Part shown: positions 42,607 to 49,972 of the stretch, one piece after another
Layout: the number at the start of each line of letters is the position of its first letter
How positions within the stretch are numbered: position 1 is the stretch's first letter
Source: a bacterium
Lineage (GTDB): Bacteria > Verrucomicrobiota > Verrucomicrobiia > Limisphaerales > UBA11358
Direction of reading: 5' to 3'
NCBI GenBank assembly: GCA_021813325.1
Contig: JAKALA010000011.1
Coordinates: 1 to 64,000 of the forward strand
Length of the DNA: 64,000 bases
Notes under the pieces: model-generated
What the model saw: only the letters and a program-made list of their open reading frames with translations
Database searches by the model: none
Told to the model about the DNA's origin: nothing
Position numbers and translations under genes: made by a program

Positions 42607-43616
42607 ATGCGGTTTTGCCCGAAAGAATGCAACATTTCGAAACACAAACGGAGCTTATAGATCCCCGGAAGGAAAGCCTGCCGATTCCGCCACCGCCACA
42701 TCCCTCTTTTGCCAACAGACTGGATGGCGTCATTGTTCTGGTATCAGAGAATGACGTGTATCTGGCCAAAGCATGTTGTGCCAGTATTCGTCAATCCATG
42801 GGCAATATTCCAATCACACTTTTGGTGGATGGCTTGCATACCGACACCTCAGAAATCGAGCGCTTGCCAAATGTCAATCGCCTGTCTGCCCCCGACCTGG
42901 CCGGGGAAGAATATTCATCATTTTGGAGCGGATTTTGGGTGAAAATGCTGGTGTTCAACCACAGCCCCTACGAACGCTTCCTATATCTAGATGCCGACAC
43001 TTTGGTTTGGGGGGACGTGCGCGTTTATGCCGATTTGGAACAATATGATTTCATTGCCGGACTTCATTTTGACATGCAACAAACATTCCAATCGGAAGAG
43101 GAAATTAGAAATTTTGTATTTGATGTTGATGCCGTCCGGAAGATATATCCCAACCTGAACTGGCCGGGTATGGCGCTTGCCAACAATGGGGCGTTCTTCG
43201 CCCGCCGCCATGTCTTTGGCGAAAAGCAGCTAAAGCAATTAAAGCAAATGCCCTGCTGGGTTTGTTACGAGCAAGGAATGATTAATTTTCTCCGCTGGCG
43301 AGCAATCCGTGAGGGGCAACCACGGGTGAGTGGATGCCGGGTGCAACTGTATCCCGCCCAGGAGGGCTTCCAGTCCATCTATACCTCAAGAAATCGTTTC
43401 TTTCCCAGAAACAATCCGCGACCGGCCATTATTCATTGGATTTGTAAGAAGCCGAAGTTCGGGCGACGTTACAAAGCGGCGGATGACTACCGGAAATTGT
43501 TCCTGAAAATGACCGGGAGAAAACGGTGGCTGAGGGTAAGATTGCGGCTTGAGGAATTCGCGGTTTGGCTTGGCAAACACAAGCGGTCACTGTTAAGGCA
43601 GAAGAACCGGAGTTAA
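42603..43616 (+). CDS. GT8-like glycosyltransferase
   Basis: About 337 residues from ATG 42603, chosen because it overlaps the preceding stop (ATGA); a longer frame from 42519 would overlap by 88 bp. The GT-A fold motif DxD is in ERFLYLDADTLVWGDVRVY, preceded by VIVLVSENDVYLAKACCASI, as in GT8 and related retaining enzymes. NNGAFFARRHVFG and CYEQGMINFLRW are acceptor-side motifs found in such proteins. Donor and acceptor are unknown; context points to the same glycan as the GT10 and FkbM enzymes. The C-terminus is strongly basic. Confidence 0.75.
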   Translation: MNAVLPERMQHFETQTELIDPRKESLPIPPPPHPSFANRLDGVIVLVSENDVYLAKACCASIRQSMGNIPITLLVDGLHTDTSEIERLPNVNRLSAPDLAGEEYSSFWSGFWVKMLVFNHSPYERFLYLDADTLVWGDVRVYADLEQYDFIAGLHFDMQQTFQSEEEIRNFVFDVDAVRKIYPNLNWPGMALANNGAFFARRHVFGEKQLKQLKQMPCWVCYEQGMINFLRWRAIREGQPRVSGCRVQLYPAQEGFQSIYTSRNRFFPRNNPRPAIIHWICKKPKFGRRYKAADDYRKLFLKMTGRKRWLRVRLRLEEFAVWLGKHKRSLLRQKNRS

Positions 43617-43642
43617 TTTCCGTCCATCATGCACAACTAGCG

Positions 43643-44623
43643 TCAATCCACATATACATAGTTGACCTTACACCGCTGGATTACCCGTCTGACCGCAGCA
43701 CTTCTCATTTTTTTAAATGAACGGAGAGTTTTATGTTCTAGCCAGAAAAAAACGCGGGCAATAGGATTTACGCGGTCTTTTATTTCTGCAAGCAAAGTAT
43801 CCGCCCGACCGATATGAGGGCCAAATTTGGCACGGTTCTTTTTTAGAAACCGAATTTGGCTAGACATCATCCGCCGTGTTGCTATTCCGCCTACCCATGA
43901 CTTGGGCCAATAGATTTCAAGCAGCTTCAAAAATTCAATCTCATTTTTTCCGTTGGAATTGAATCTGCTCATTTGGACGTGATGATACCGATATCCACAG
44001 AGCACGTCAGGCAAATGCGCAAATTTCCCTTGCTCCAACAAATGAAACCACATTGCCAAATCTAAGAGATAATCGTAATCACTTAAAAATCCTCGTAGTG
44101 CTTGCGAACGGCGGAACATAACTAGCGATGGTTGACCAATATAATTGGCGGCCACTTGAAATTCAAAGCACGACTTTATAATGCGCTGGCCATCCCAAAC
44201 TCCAGCACTGAAAATATTCAGTCGATCATTTGCCAGCGCATGCGATTGTGAATCTATCAGTTCACATGCCGAACCTACCAACGAAACTGCCGGATTGTCG
44301 GCTAGAACCGCAGCCATTCTGGCAATGGAGACAGGGGAGATCAATGTGTCGTCCGAATGTAAAATTTTAATGTATTCACCGTGAGCTTCATGCAACAGTA
44401 TGTTGTGGTTGGCCACCATGCCAAGATTTTTGGCATTCTGCCACCAACGAATACGATTGTCGTATGCAGCAAATTTTTTAATGATTTCCAGTGTTCCGTC
44501 ATTTGAGCCATTGTCGGAAATGAGAATTTCCATGTCTCTGAAGTCCTGGGCAAGAACCGAATCGAGACATTCTTCGAGGTAACGCTCAGAGTTATAAGTC
44601 GGAATCAATACGCTGACTTTCAT
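43643..44623 (-). CDS. GT2 family glycosyltransferase
   Basis: About 326 residues from ATG 44623 (MKVSVLIPTYNSERYLEECL). The 130-residue upstream extension in frame is not homologous; it runs antisense to the small protein gene at 44870. GT-A motifs: ISDNGSNDGTLEII (UDP-binding) and ILHSDDTLISP (DxD-like). The C-terminal basic region (KKNRAKFGPHIG onward) ends VNYVYVD. It faces the plus-strand glycan run and ends 26 bp from it. Confidence 0.85.
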   Translation of the reverse strand: MKVSVLIPTYNSERYLEECLDSVLAQDFRDMEILISDNGSNDGTLEIIKKFAAYDNRIRWWQNAKNLGMVANHNILLHEAHGEYIKILHSDDTLISPVSIARMAAVLADNPAVSLVGSACELIDSQSHALANDRLNIFSAGVWDGQRIIKSCFEFQVAANYIGQPSLVMFRRSQALRGFLSDYDYLLDLAMWFHLLEQGKFAHLPDVLCGYRYHHVQMSRFNSNGKNEIEFLKLLEIYWPKSWVGGIATRRMMSSQIRFLKKNRAKFGPHIGRADTLLAEIKDRVNPIARVFFWLEHKTLRSFKKMRSAAVRRVIQRCKVNYVYVD

Positions 44624-44751
44624 GACGTCACATGATAAACTCGCCATGCTGAATATGAAGGACATTTTCAGCGCATTTCTGCTTGTCGTGCATTGCTGCG
44701 GGTATTTGACTTCCCGAAATGATCTGATTCCATGCCCGGCAATTTCTTTAG

Positions 44752-44838
44752 CGCACCCGCACCGCCCGCAAAGTGACGGTGCTGGACCCCGGCTTTCTCG
44801 GCGACCCGGTGCCTCTGCTCCCCGCGCTTTTTGACTGA
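44752..44838 (+). pseudogene. Truncated copy A of the GT9 gene 5' part
   Basis: In frame this reads RTRTARKVTVLDPGFLGD then PVPLLPALFD and a stop. It is a clear copy of the residues RTRAAKKVMVLDLGFLGD...VHLLPALW near the start of the intact GT9 gene at 46892, at roughly 80 percent DNA identity by eye. After LLPAL the similarity ends and the promoter of the first toxin-antitoxin-like cassette begins. No start codon or remaining enzyme is present. Confidence 0.82.
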
Positions 44839-44863
44839 CGTTCGGTGGATGGCGGGCTAAAAT
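44835..44863 (+). promoter_or_regulatory. Candidate promoter of the first accessory cassette
   Basis: -35 CTGACG (44835-44840), 17-bp spacer, -10 TAAAAT (44858-44863). The expected start is the A of the ATG at 44870, so the transcript would be leaderless. The spacer contains CGTTCGGTGG (with the last bases of the -35), a 10-mer that recurs at 45841-45850 in front of the second cassette. Confidence 0.5.
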
Positions 44864-44869
44864 CAGGTT

Positions 44870-45118
44870 ATGAAACTGGCCGTGACTCCCGAAGAACAAC
44901 GTCGCTGGATGCAACAGTGGCGGGGCGCCGCCGTGGCGCTGGAGGAAATGAAACGCCACCAACTTCAAACGCTCACCGAGGAACAGGCCTGGGCGCAAAT
45001 TGAAGCGCTCCAATCCCTTTCTGATGTCTGGCGGGAGCCGGACCAGTCATCCGGGTTGATTGAACAACAGGCGCTTTTCAAAAAATTGCATGACCGAGCT
45101 TTATCAAACGGCGTTTGA
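44870..45118 (+). CDS. Small protein partnered with a nucleotidyltransferase (antitoxin-like)
   Basis: An 82-residue charged helical protein (VTPEEQRRWMQQWRGAAVAL, then EEMKRHQLQTL). No DNA-binding motif is obvious. It overlaps the next gene by 29 bp, and small helical partners of this kind often precede nucleotidyltransferase genes in two-gene modules. An antitoxin role is inferred from arrangement only. It starts directly after a truncated GT9 copy and a good promoter. Confidence 0.6.
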   Translation: MKLAVTPEEQRRWMQQWRGAAVALEEMKRHQLQTLTEEQAWAQIEALQSLSDVWREPDQSSGLIEQQALFKKLHDRALSNGV

Positions 45119-45680
45119 AATCCAACGGTTCTGCGAAAGCCAGGCCTGGCAGTTTTGTTTCATCGGCGGCGTGGCCGTTCAACGCTGGGGCGAACCGCGT
45201 CTGACCACCGATGTGGATTTAACGCTCATCACCGGATTTGGCCGTGAGCAAGCATTTGTCGAAACCTGGCTGCGCCACTACCGGTTTCGCCCGCCCGGCT
45301 CGCTGGCGCTGGCGCTGCAACATCGCGTGCTGCTGCTGGCCAATGCGCGCGGCACGGCGGTGGACGTGGCCTTGGGCGCGATTGATTTCGAGCAGCGTTC
45401 CGTTCAGCGCAGTTCGCTTTGGGCAACGCCCGCCGGCGCGATCCGCACCTGTTCGGCGGAAGATTTGCTGGTGCATAAATGCTTTGCCGGGCGCGAGCGC
45501 GACTGGGCGGATGTGGACGGCATTCTGGCCCGGCAAAAGGGAAAATTGGATTTTAATTTGGTCCGGCGCGAACTCAAGCCGCTGCTCGACCTCCAGGAAC
45601 AACCGGCCAAGCTGGACCGGCTCCAACAAAAAATTCAGGCACACGACCGTCCCTTCACCACGTTTCCGCCCGCAAAATAA
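45090..45680 (+). CDS. AbiEii-like nucleotidyltransferase (toxin-like)
   Basis: About 196 residues from ATG 45090 (MTELYQTAFEIQRFCE); an earlier frame start at 45060 would deepen the overlap. The nucleotidyltransferase motif is FCFIGGVAVQRWGEPRLTTD then VDLTLI, giving G-G and D-x-D in the usual spacing. Similar proteins act as toxins that modify tRNA or other targets in AbiE/MenT-type systems, or as stand-alone enzymes. Paired with the small upstream protein. Followed at once by truncated GT9 copy B. Confidence 0.72.
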   Translation: MTELYQTAFEIQRFCESQAWQFCFIGGVAVQRWGEPRLTTDVDLTLITGFGREQAFVETWLRHYRFRPPGSLALALQHRVLLLANARGTAVDVALGAIDFEQRSVQRSSLWATPAGAIRTCSAEDLLVHKCFAGRERDWADVDGILARQKGKLDFNLVRRELKPLLDLQEQPAKLDRLQQKIQAHDRPFTTFPPAK

Positions 45681-45706
45681 CCGCTGTGTCGGACCCTTTT
45701 CTTCAA

Positions 45707-45853
45707 CGCACCCGCCCCGCCAGCAAAGTCATGGTGCTCGACCTCGGCTTTCTTGGGGACACGGTGCCTCTGCTCCCCGCGCTCTGGATGGTGCGGTCGG
45801 CGTATCCGCAGGCGGATCGGGATTGTCATTGGCTATTTTCCGTTCGGTGGTAG
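45707..45853 (+). pseudogene. Truncated copy B of the GT9 gene 5' part
   Basis: In frame it reads RTRPASKVMVLDLGFLGDTV then PLLPALWMVRSAYPQAD before diverging and stopping at 45851-45853. It extends further into GT9 than copy A and is closer to the intact gene (46892). Both copies change H to P in the TVHLLPALW segment and share CGTTCGGTGG downstream, so A and B probably descend from each other or from one duplicated unit. Confidence 0.85.
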
Positions 45854-45874
45854 AGTAAAAGCATAAATGAGCTT

Positions 45875-46096
45875 TTGAAGCGCATCACGGTGAATCCGGC
45901 GGTGATGAGCGGACTGCCCTGCATTCGCAGCCTGCGAATCCCGGCCACGACCATTCTCGGTCTGCTGGCCGCCGGCGCGACGGAACCGGAAATTCTGGTG
46001 GACTATCCCGACCTCGAACCAGACGACCTCAAGGCGTGCCTGGCCTATGCCGCCTGGCTCACGCGGGAACGTGAACTCGAGCTTCAGCCCGCGTGA
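45875..46096 (+). CDS. DUF433 antitoxin-like protein
   Basis: A 73-residue protein from a TTG start. The DUF433 core is evident: ITVNPAVMSGLPCIRSLRIP, then TTILGLLAAGATEPEIL and DYPDLEPDDLKACLAYA. DUF433 proteins are winged-helix antitoxins usually paired with a PIN-like (DUF5615) toxin encoded immediately downstream. Here the downstream partner is cut short (next entry). The start codon and promoter are uncertain; CGTTCGGTGG lies 25 bp upstream. Confidence 0.8.
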   Translation: MKRITVNPAVMSGLPCIRSLRIPATTILGLLAAGATEPEILVDYPDLEPDDLKACLAYAAWLTRERELELQPA

Positions 46097-46197
46097 CCCT
46101 CGTCGTTGACAACTGCCTGCCTTTGTCCTGGGTGGAATTTCTCCGCCGGCGCAAGGCGGACGGCGGGCGGGAGATTTTTGGCTTTGGCATTGGGTGA
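46093..46197 (+). pseudogene. Truncated DUF5615 (PIN-like) toxin
   Basis: Starting at a GTG that overlaps the DUF433 stop by 4 bp, the frame reads TLVVDNCLPLSWVEFLRRR, the standard N-terminus of DUF5615 PIN-like toxins with the first catalytic Asp. It then runs off into GGREIFGFGIG and stops after 34 residues instead of about 110. The next toxin-antitoxin pair starts 22 bp later, so the toxin was probably lost when that pair arrived. Confidence 0.65.
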
Positions 46198-46219
46198 AAA
46201 CCGATTACCTTTCTTTCAA

Positions 46220-46435
46220 ATGAGCCAGACCATCACCGTTCGTCTCAACAAAGAGCTGGCCGCGTGGCTGGAGGAAACGGCCGAGCGGGTCGGCCTGCCG
46301 CAAAGCCAGATTGTGCGCAGCCAGTTGGAAAAAGCCAAAAACATCAGGGCGGAGAAACCGTTCATGCGGCTGGCGGGTTCCATGCGTGGTTTGCCGCGTG
46401 ATTTGTCCAGCCGCAAAGGTTTTTCACGCTCATGA
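46220..46435 (+). CDS. Ribbon-helix-helix antitoxin
   Basis: A 71-residue protein from ATG 46220 (MSQTITVRLNKELAAWLEET). The N-terminal beta strand and two helices (AERVGLPQSQIVRSQLEKA) fit the CopG/Arc fold; the C-terminal tail (RLAGSMRGLPRDLSSRKGFS) is the usual toxin-binding part of VapB-like antitoxins. Overlaps the PIN toxin gene by 4 bp. An upstream in-frame extension to 46106 runs through the truncated DUF5615 region and was rejected. Confidence 0.82.
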   Translation: MSQTITVRLNKELAAWLEETAERVGLPQSQIVRSQLEKAKNIRAEKPFMRLAGSMRGLPRDLSSRKGFSRS

Positions 46436-46836
46436 CCGGCATCGCCGATACCGGGTTCCTGGTCGCGTTCATCAGCCGCCGCGACCACCATCATGATTGG
46501 GCGGCGGGCGTGGCGGCGCAGTTGACCGAGCCGCTTTTGACTTGCGAAGCTGTGCTGGCGGAAACCGCTTTTCAGCTGGGCAATTGCGCCCCGGTTTTTG
46601 AAATGTTGAACGAGGGTTTGATCATCCTGGCATTTGATGGCAAAGACCATTTGCCCTGCCTCGAGGCGCTGGCGGAACGCTATGCCGACCGCAAACCGGA
46701 CTTGGCCGATTTGTGCCTCATCCGCATGAGTGAGTTGTTTCCCAAACATCCGGTGCTTACCGTGGACCGCGAGGATTTCCGGGTCTATCGCCGGAACAAA
46801 CGCGAGGCGATTCCGCTGATTTGTCCGCCGGAATGA
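46432..46836 (+). CDS. PIN-domain toxin (VapC-like)
   Basis: A 134-residue PIN nuclease. Acidic active-site residues: Asp in GIADTGFLVAF (about 6), Glu in LTCEAVLAETAF (about 39), and Asp in KPDLADLCLIRM and LTVDREDFRVY. VapC toxins cleave tRNA or rRNA and are neutralised by the ribbon-helix-helix partner encoded just upstream. The pair looks intact. It sits immediately before the intact GT9 gene (56 bp). Confidence 0.87.
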   Translation: MTGIADTGFLVAFISRRDHHHDWAAGVAAQLTEPLLTCEAVLAETAFQLGNCAPVFEMLNEGLIILAFDGKDHLPCLEALAERYADRKPDLADLCLIRMSELFPKHPVLTVDREDFRVYRRNKREAIPLICPPE

Positions 46837-46891
46837 ACCGGAAAATTACTTCCAGCCAGTCCCCGGTGGCGTCCGGCAAACCAATTCGCCC

Positions 46892-47971
46892 ATGAAAACT
46901 CCACCAGTTGTCGTGCCTCAGCCCGCGCTTGGGAAAACCGCGCATTTTCTGGAACGCACCCGCGCCGCCAAAAAGGTAATGGTGCTGGACCTTGGCTTTC
47001 TCGGCGACACGGTGCATCTGCTCCCCGCGCTTTGGATGGTGCGGCAGGCGTATCCGCAGGCGCGGCTCCACGTCGCCGTCGCCGCCCACGTGACCTCGCT
47101 CATGGACTGCGTGCCGTGGGTGGACCAAACCTGGGGTTACATGCGGTTTCCGCGGCACGCCACGCTGCGGGAAAACTGGCAACTGATCACCGCGCTGCGC
47201 CGCGAGAAATTCGACGTGCTCATCAATCTCAACGGCTCCGACCGGTCAAGCTGGCTGACCTTTTTCAGCGGCGCCCGCGAGCGGCTGGGCCGGCTGCCGG
47301 AGAAAGGCGGCCCGCCGTTTTGGCGACAGATGTTCACGGCGCACGTGGATTATCCGTTCAAGCCGGACCCGATTTATCTCCAGCGCTGCCGCTGTCTGGA
47401 ACTGGCCGGCTTTCCCGCCACGCCGCCGCATTTCCACGCCGAAATCAATCCGGCGCATCTGCGCACGGCGGAAATGTCCGCAGCCGACACCGGAAATTAT
47501 TTTCACCTCAGCCCGTTCACCACGGCCGATTACAAGGAACTGGCGCCGGCCCAAACCGCCGAACTCGTCATCGCGCTGAAAAAAAAATTTCCCGATAAAA
47601 AAATCGTGTTGTCCTGCGCACCGACCGAACGCGAAAAGAAAAAAATGGCGGAGCTGCTCGCGCTGCTGCCGGAAAAACCGTGGCGCGTTTTCGCCGGCAA
47701 CCTGAATTTGACGCAACTCGCCGCCGTCATCCGGCACAGCGCGACGCACTTCTGCGGCGACACCGGCACGCTGCACCTCGCCGCCATGACCGAGACGCCG
47801 ACCGTCGCGTGGTTCTGGCCGAACCCCGGCTTGCAACAGTGGATCCCGGCTGGCGAGCAGTTCCAAGTCGTCGTCGGCACCCAGCCGCCGAATGCGCAAT
47901 ATCTCGGCGGCATCGCCACGGAAAATCTGGTCGCCGCCGTGCAAACCATTTTGAAGCCAGCGGGAGCCTGA
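46892..47971 (+). CDS. GT9 heptosyltransferase-like glycosyltransferase (intact)
   Basis: A 359-residue GT-B enzyme. It opens with a 20-residue leader, then KKVMVLDLGFLGDTVHLLPA (GT9 N-terminus); the donor motif near 285 is FCGDTGTLHLAAMTETPT. Probably adds heptose or a related sugar to lipid A-core or another surface glycolipid. Its 5' region is the source of truncated copies A (44752) and B (45707). A non-coding repeat follows, then another toxin-antitoxin pair. Confidence 0.87.
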   Translation: MKTPPVVVPQPALGKTAHFLERTRAAKKVMVLDLGFLGDTVHLLPALWMVRQAYPQARLHVAVAAHVTSLMDCVPWVDQTWGYMRFPRHATLRENWQLITALRREKFDVLINLNGSDRSSWLTFFSGARERLGRLPEKGGPPFWRQMFTAHVDYPFKPDPIYLQRCRCLELAGFPATPPHFHAEINPAHLRTAEMSAADTGNYFHLSPFTTADYKELAPAQTAELVIALKKKFPDKKIVLSCAPTEREKKKMAELLALLPEKPWRVFAGNLNLTQLAAVIRHSATHFCGDTGTLHLAAMTETPTVAWFWPNPGLQQWIPAGEQFQVVVGTQPPNAQYLGGIATENLVAAVQTILKPAGA

Positions 47972-48287
47972 AGGCCGCAATTGCACGAGGAGCGCACACG
48001 ACTCGCGTGCGGTTTTTCGCACCCGGAAAACCCCAGCCGCAACGGTGCAGTTGGAACACTTGCCGTGAGCCGCGTGGCTGCGACGCTCCCGTCGCAGAGC
48101 GTGTCGGCGACGTCTCGTCGCCGGGGAGTGACCGACGAACCAAACGGGTGTCTGGCTTGGGGCGCGGCGGGGGCGCGGCGCCGCAGCCACGCGTCCAGCC
48201 ACACCCGAAGGCGGACGCGCTCCCCAACTTGGATTTTCGGGGCGAACCGGCCTTGACCCGGCATTTTACAAAGGTAATACTCCCAGT
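47972..48287. repeat. Non-coding, hairpin-rich repeat block
   Basis: About 316 bp without a supported gene. At its core is a 123-bp element, 48071-48193, with perfect 12-bp ends CGCGTGGCTGCG and CGCAGCCACGCG. Inside are perfect hairpins CTGCGACG/CGTCGCAG (48078-48097) and GGCGACG/CGTCGCC (48106-48122). The CTGCGACG hairpin also occurs in the 109-bp element at 21687, suggesting a related family. The outer parts are GC-rich with no recognisable signal. Confidence 0.6.
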
Positions 48288-48551
48288 ATGACCAGCACGA
48301 AACTCGTGAGCGTAAAAGTGCCGCTGAGGATCTTCCGCGCGCTGCCCGGCGCCCACCAGGGCCGCAGCCGGTTCATCCTCTCGGCGTTGGAGGAAAAAAT
48401 GCGGCGGCAGGAAGCGGAATGGCAGCCGACCACTGAACGCGGCCGGCGGCTGAAAGCGATTTTGGACCGGGGCGCGGCCGAACGCGGACCTTTGTTGTCG
48501 GATGAAGAAGTGGCCCGCGAATTGCAGGAGCGCCGCGGGAGGTTCCATTGA
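48288..48551 (+). CDS. Antitoxin-like small protein
   Basis: An 87-residue protein beginning MTSTKLVSVKVPLRIFRALP, a short beta strand followed by helices as in ribbon-helix-helix antitoxins, then a charged C-terminal part (LLSDEEVARELQERRGRFH). It overlaps the PIN gene by 4 bp (TTGA), which supports an antitoxin role; the family is not recognised precisely. Confidence 0.7.
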   Translation: MTSTKLVSVKVPLRIFRALPGAHQGRSRFILSALEEKMRRQEAEWQPTTERGRRLKAILDRGAAERGPLLSDEEVARELQERRGRFH

Positions 48552-48964
48552 AGACATTTTTGGATTCGGGTGTTTTGTTGCTGGCGTGGCGAGGCCACTC
48601 GCCGGCGGCGGCGACGGCCAAGCATGTCCTGGAAGACAACTCCCGTGAGTTTGTGACCTGCGAAAATGTGCAACTGGAATTGCTGCCCAAACCCGCCTTT
48701 GAAAAACGCCGCGCGGAAACGGCCTTTTATCACGAACATTTTTCCCAGACTGTGGCGTGCGAGCCGTTCAGCGACGCGCTGGGGAAAGCGGCGATGGCGC
48801 TGGCCAAAAAACACGGCCTGGCCGCCGGCGACGCCTTGAATCTGGCGTCCGCCCTCCGGCAGGGTGCGTCCGAATTCATTACCAGCGAGCTGCCCGGCAA
48901 GCCGGTCTTCCGGGTTTCCGGAATCAAAGTCACTTCGCTCCACTCCCGGTTGCCGTCACCTTAG
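48548..48964 (+). CDS. PIN-domain toxin (VapC-like)
   Basis: A 138-residue protein from a TTG start that overlaps the upstream stop. PIN motifs: KTFLDSGVLLLAWRG with the first Asp, TCENVQLELLP with Glu, and HGLAAGDALNLASALRQGA with the third acidic residue. The fourth acidic position is less clear. Partner of the small protein upstream. Third intact toxin-antitoxin-like pair in this 4-kb stretch. Confidence 0.78.
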   Translation: MKTFLDSGVLLLAWRGHSPAAATAKHVLEDNSREFVTCENVQLELLPKPAFEKRRAETAFYHEHFSQTVACEPFSDALGKAAMALAKKHGLAAGDALNLASALRQGASEFITSELPGKPVFRVSGIKVTSLHSRLPSP

Positions 48965-49204
48965 CGTCCCAATGCCTTGTTTTTTCAGCCAAGATGTGCG
49001 CTGCGGAAATCAGCCCGCCAAGCCGCATTGCTGGCCGCCTAACCCCGTCTTGACCCGCAGATTTCACACTCGGCGGACGGAGCGCCGCTCGGTGACCGGC
49101 TTATTGACGGGCGAACCTCCAAAACCGGTCACAGCCGGCGCTCCAGACTGTCGGCGGTTTATGCCTGGTGTGAATATGTGGGCTAACATCCGCGCCATGA
49201 ATTC

Positions 49205-49966
49205 ATGATCGCGCTTCCCATTTCCGTCTGTCTCATTGCTGGCAACGAGGCCGCCCGCATCCGCCGCGCACTCGAAAGCGTCGCCGGCTGGGCGGCGGAA
49301 ATCATCGTGGTCATTAACGACGACGTCAGCGACGGCACAGACAAAATCGCCACAGAATTCGGCGCGAAAGTTTTCCGCGAGCCGTGGAAAGGGCACATCG
49401 GCCAAAAAAATTCCGCCGTCGACAAAGCCACGCAACCCTGGCTGCTGGGACTTGATGCCGATGAGGCGATTTCTCCGCCACTGGCGGAAGCCATCCGGCA
49501 GGCCGTGGCCAATCCGGACAATTACGCCGCGTTTTGTTTTCCACGCTGCACCCTGTTTTGCGGCCGCTGGATCCGCCATGGCGACTGGTATCCCGACCGT
49601 CAAACTCGACTCTGGCGGCGCGGCCAGGCCCGCTGGGGCGGCGTGGACCCGCACGACAAGCTGCTTGTCCAAGGAACCATCGGCCGCTTGGATCACGACC
49701 TCTGGCATGATAACGCCGAGACGATTGACCGGCAGATCGCCAAAATCTCCCGCTACAGCGAGGATTTTCTTCGCCACGCGCAGGCGGCGGGCGCACGCGC
49801 AGGAGCGTGGGACTTGGCGTTCCGCCCGGTCTGGCGTTTTGTCCGCTGCTATTTTTTTCGGCGCGGATTTCTCGACGGATGGCAGGGTCTCTACATCGCC
49901 TGGATGACGGCGTTTTACACCGCCACGCGCTACGCAAAAATCCGCGCGGCACAGAAAGCCGGTTGA
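49205..49966 (+). CDS. GT2 glycosyltransferase (WaaE/KdtX-like)
   Basis: A 253-residue GT-A enzyme: ISVCLIAGNEAARIRRALES, then DDVSDGTDKIA, LLGLDADEAISPPL (DxD) and YPDRQTRLWRRGQARWGG, the combination seen in WaaE/LgtF-type beta-glucosyltransferases acting on lipopolysaccharide core. Starts a plus-strand run of three genes with gaps of 6 and 1 bp. The C-terminal region has hydrophobic patches (GWQGLYIAWMTAFYTA), perhaps for membrane association. Confidence 0.87.
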   Translation: MIALPISVCLIAGNEAARIRRALESVAGWAAEIIVVINDDVSDGTDKIATEFGAKVFREPWKGHIGQKNSAVDKATQPWLLGLDADEAISPPLAEAIRQAVANPDNYAAFCFPRCTLFCGRWIRHGDWYPDRQTRLWRRGQARWGGVDPHDKLLVQGTIGRLDHDLWHDNAETIDRQIAKISRYSEDFLRHAQAAGARAGAWDLAFRPVWRFVRCYFFRRGFLDGWQGLYIAWMTAFYTATRYAKIRAAQKAG

Positions 49967-49972
49967 GCCAGC

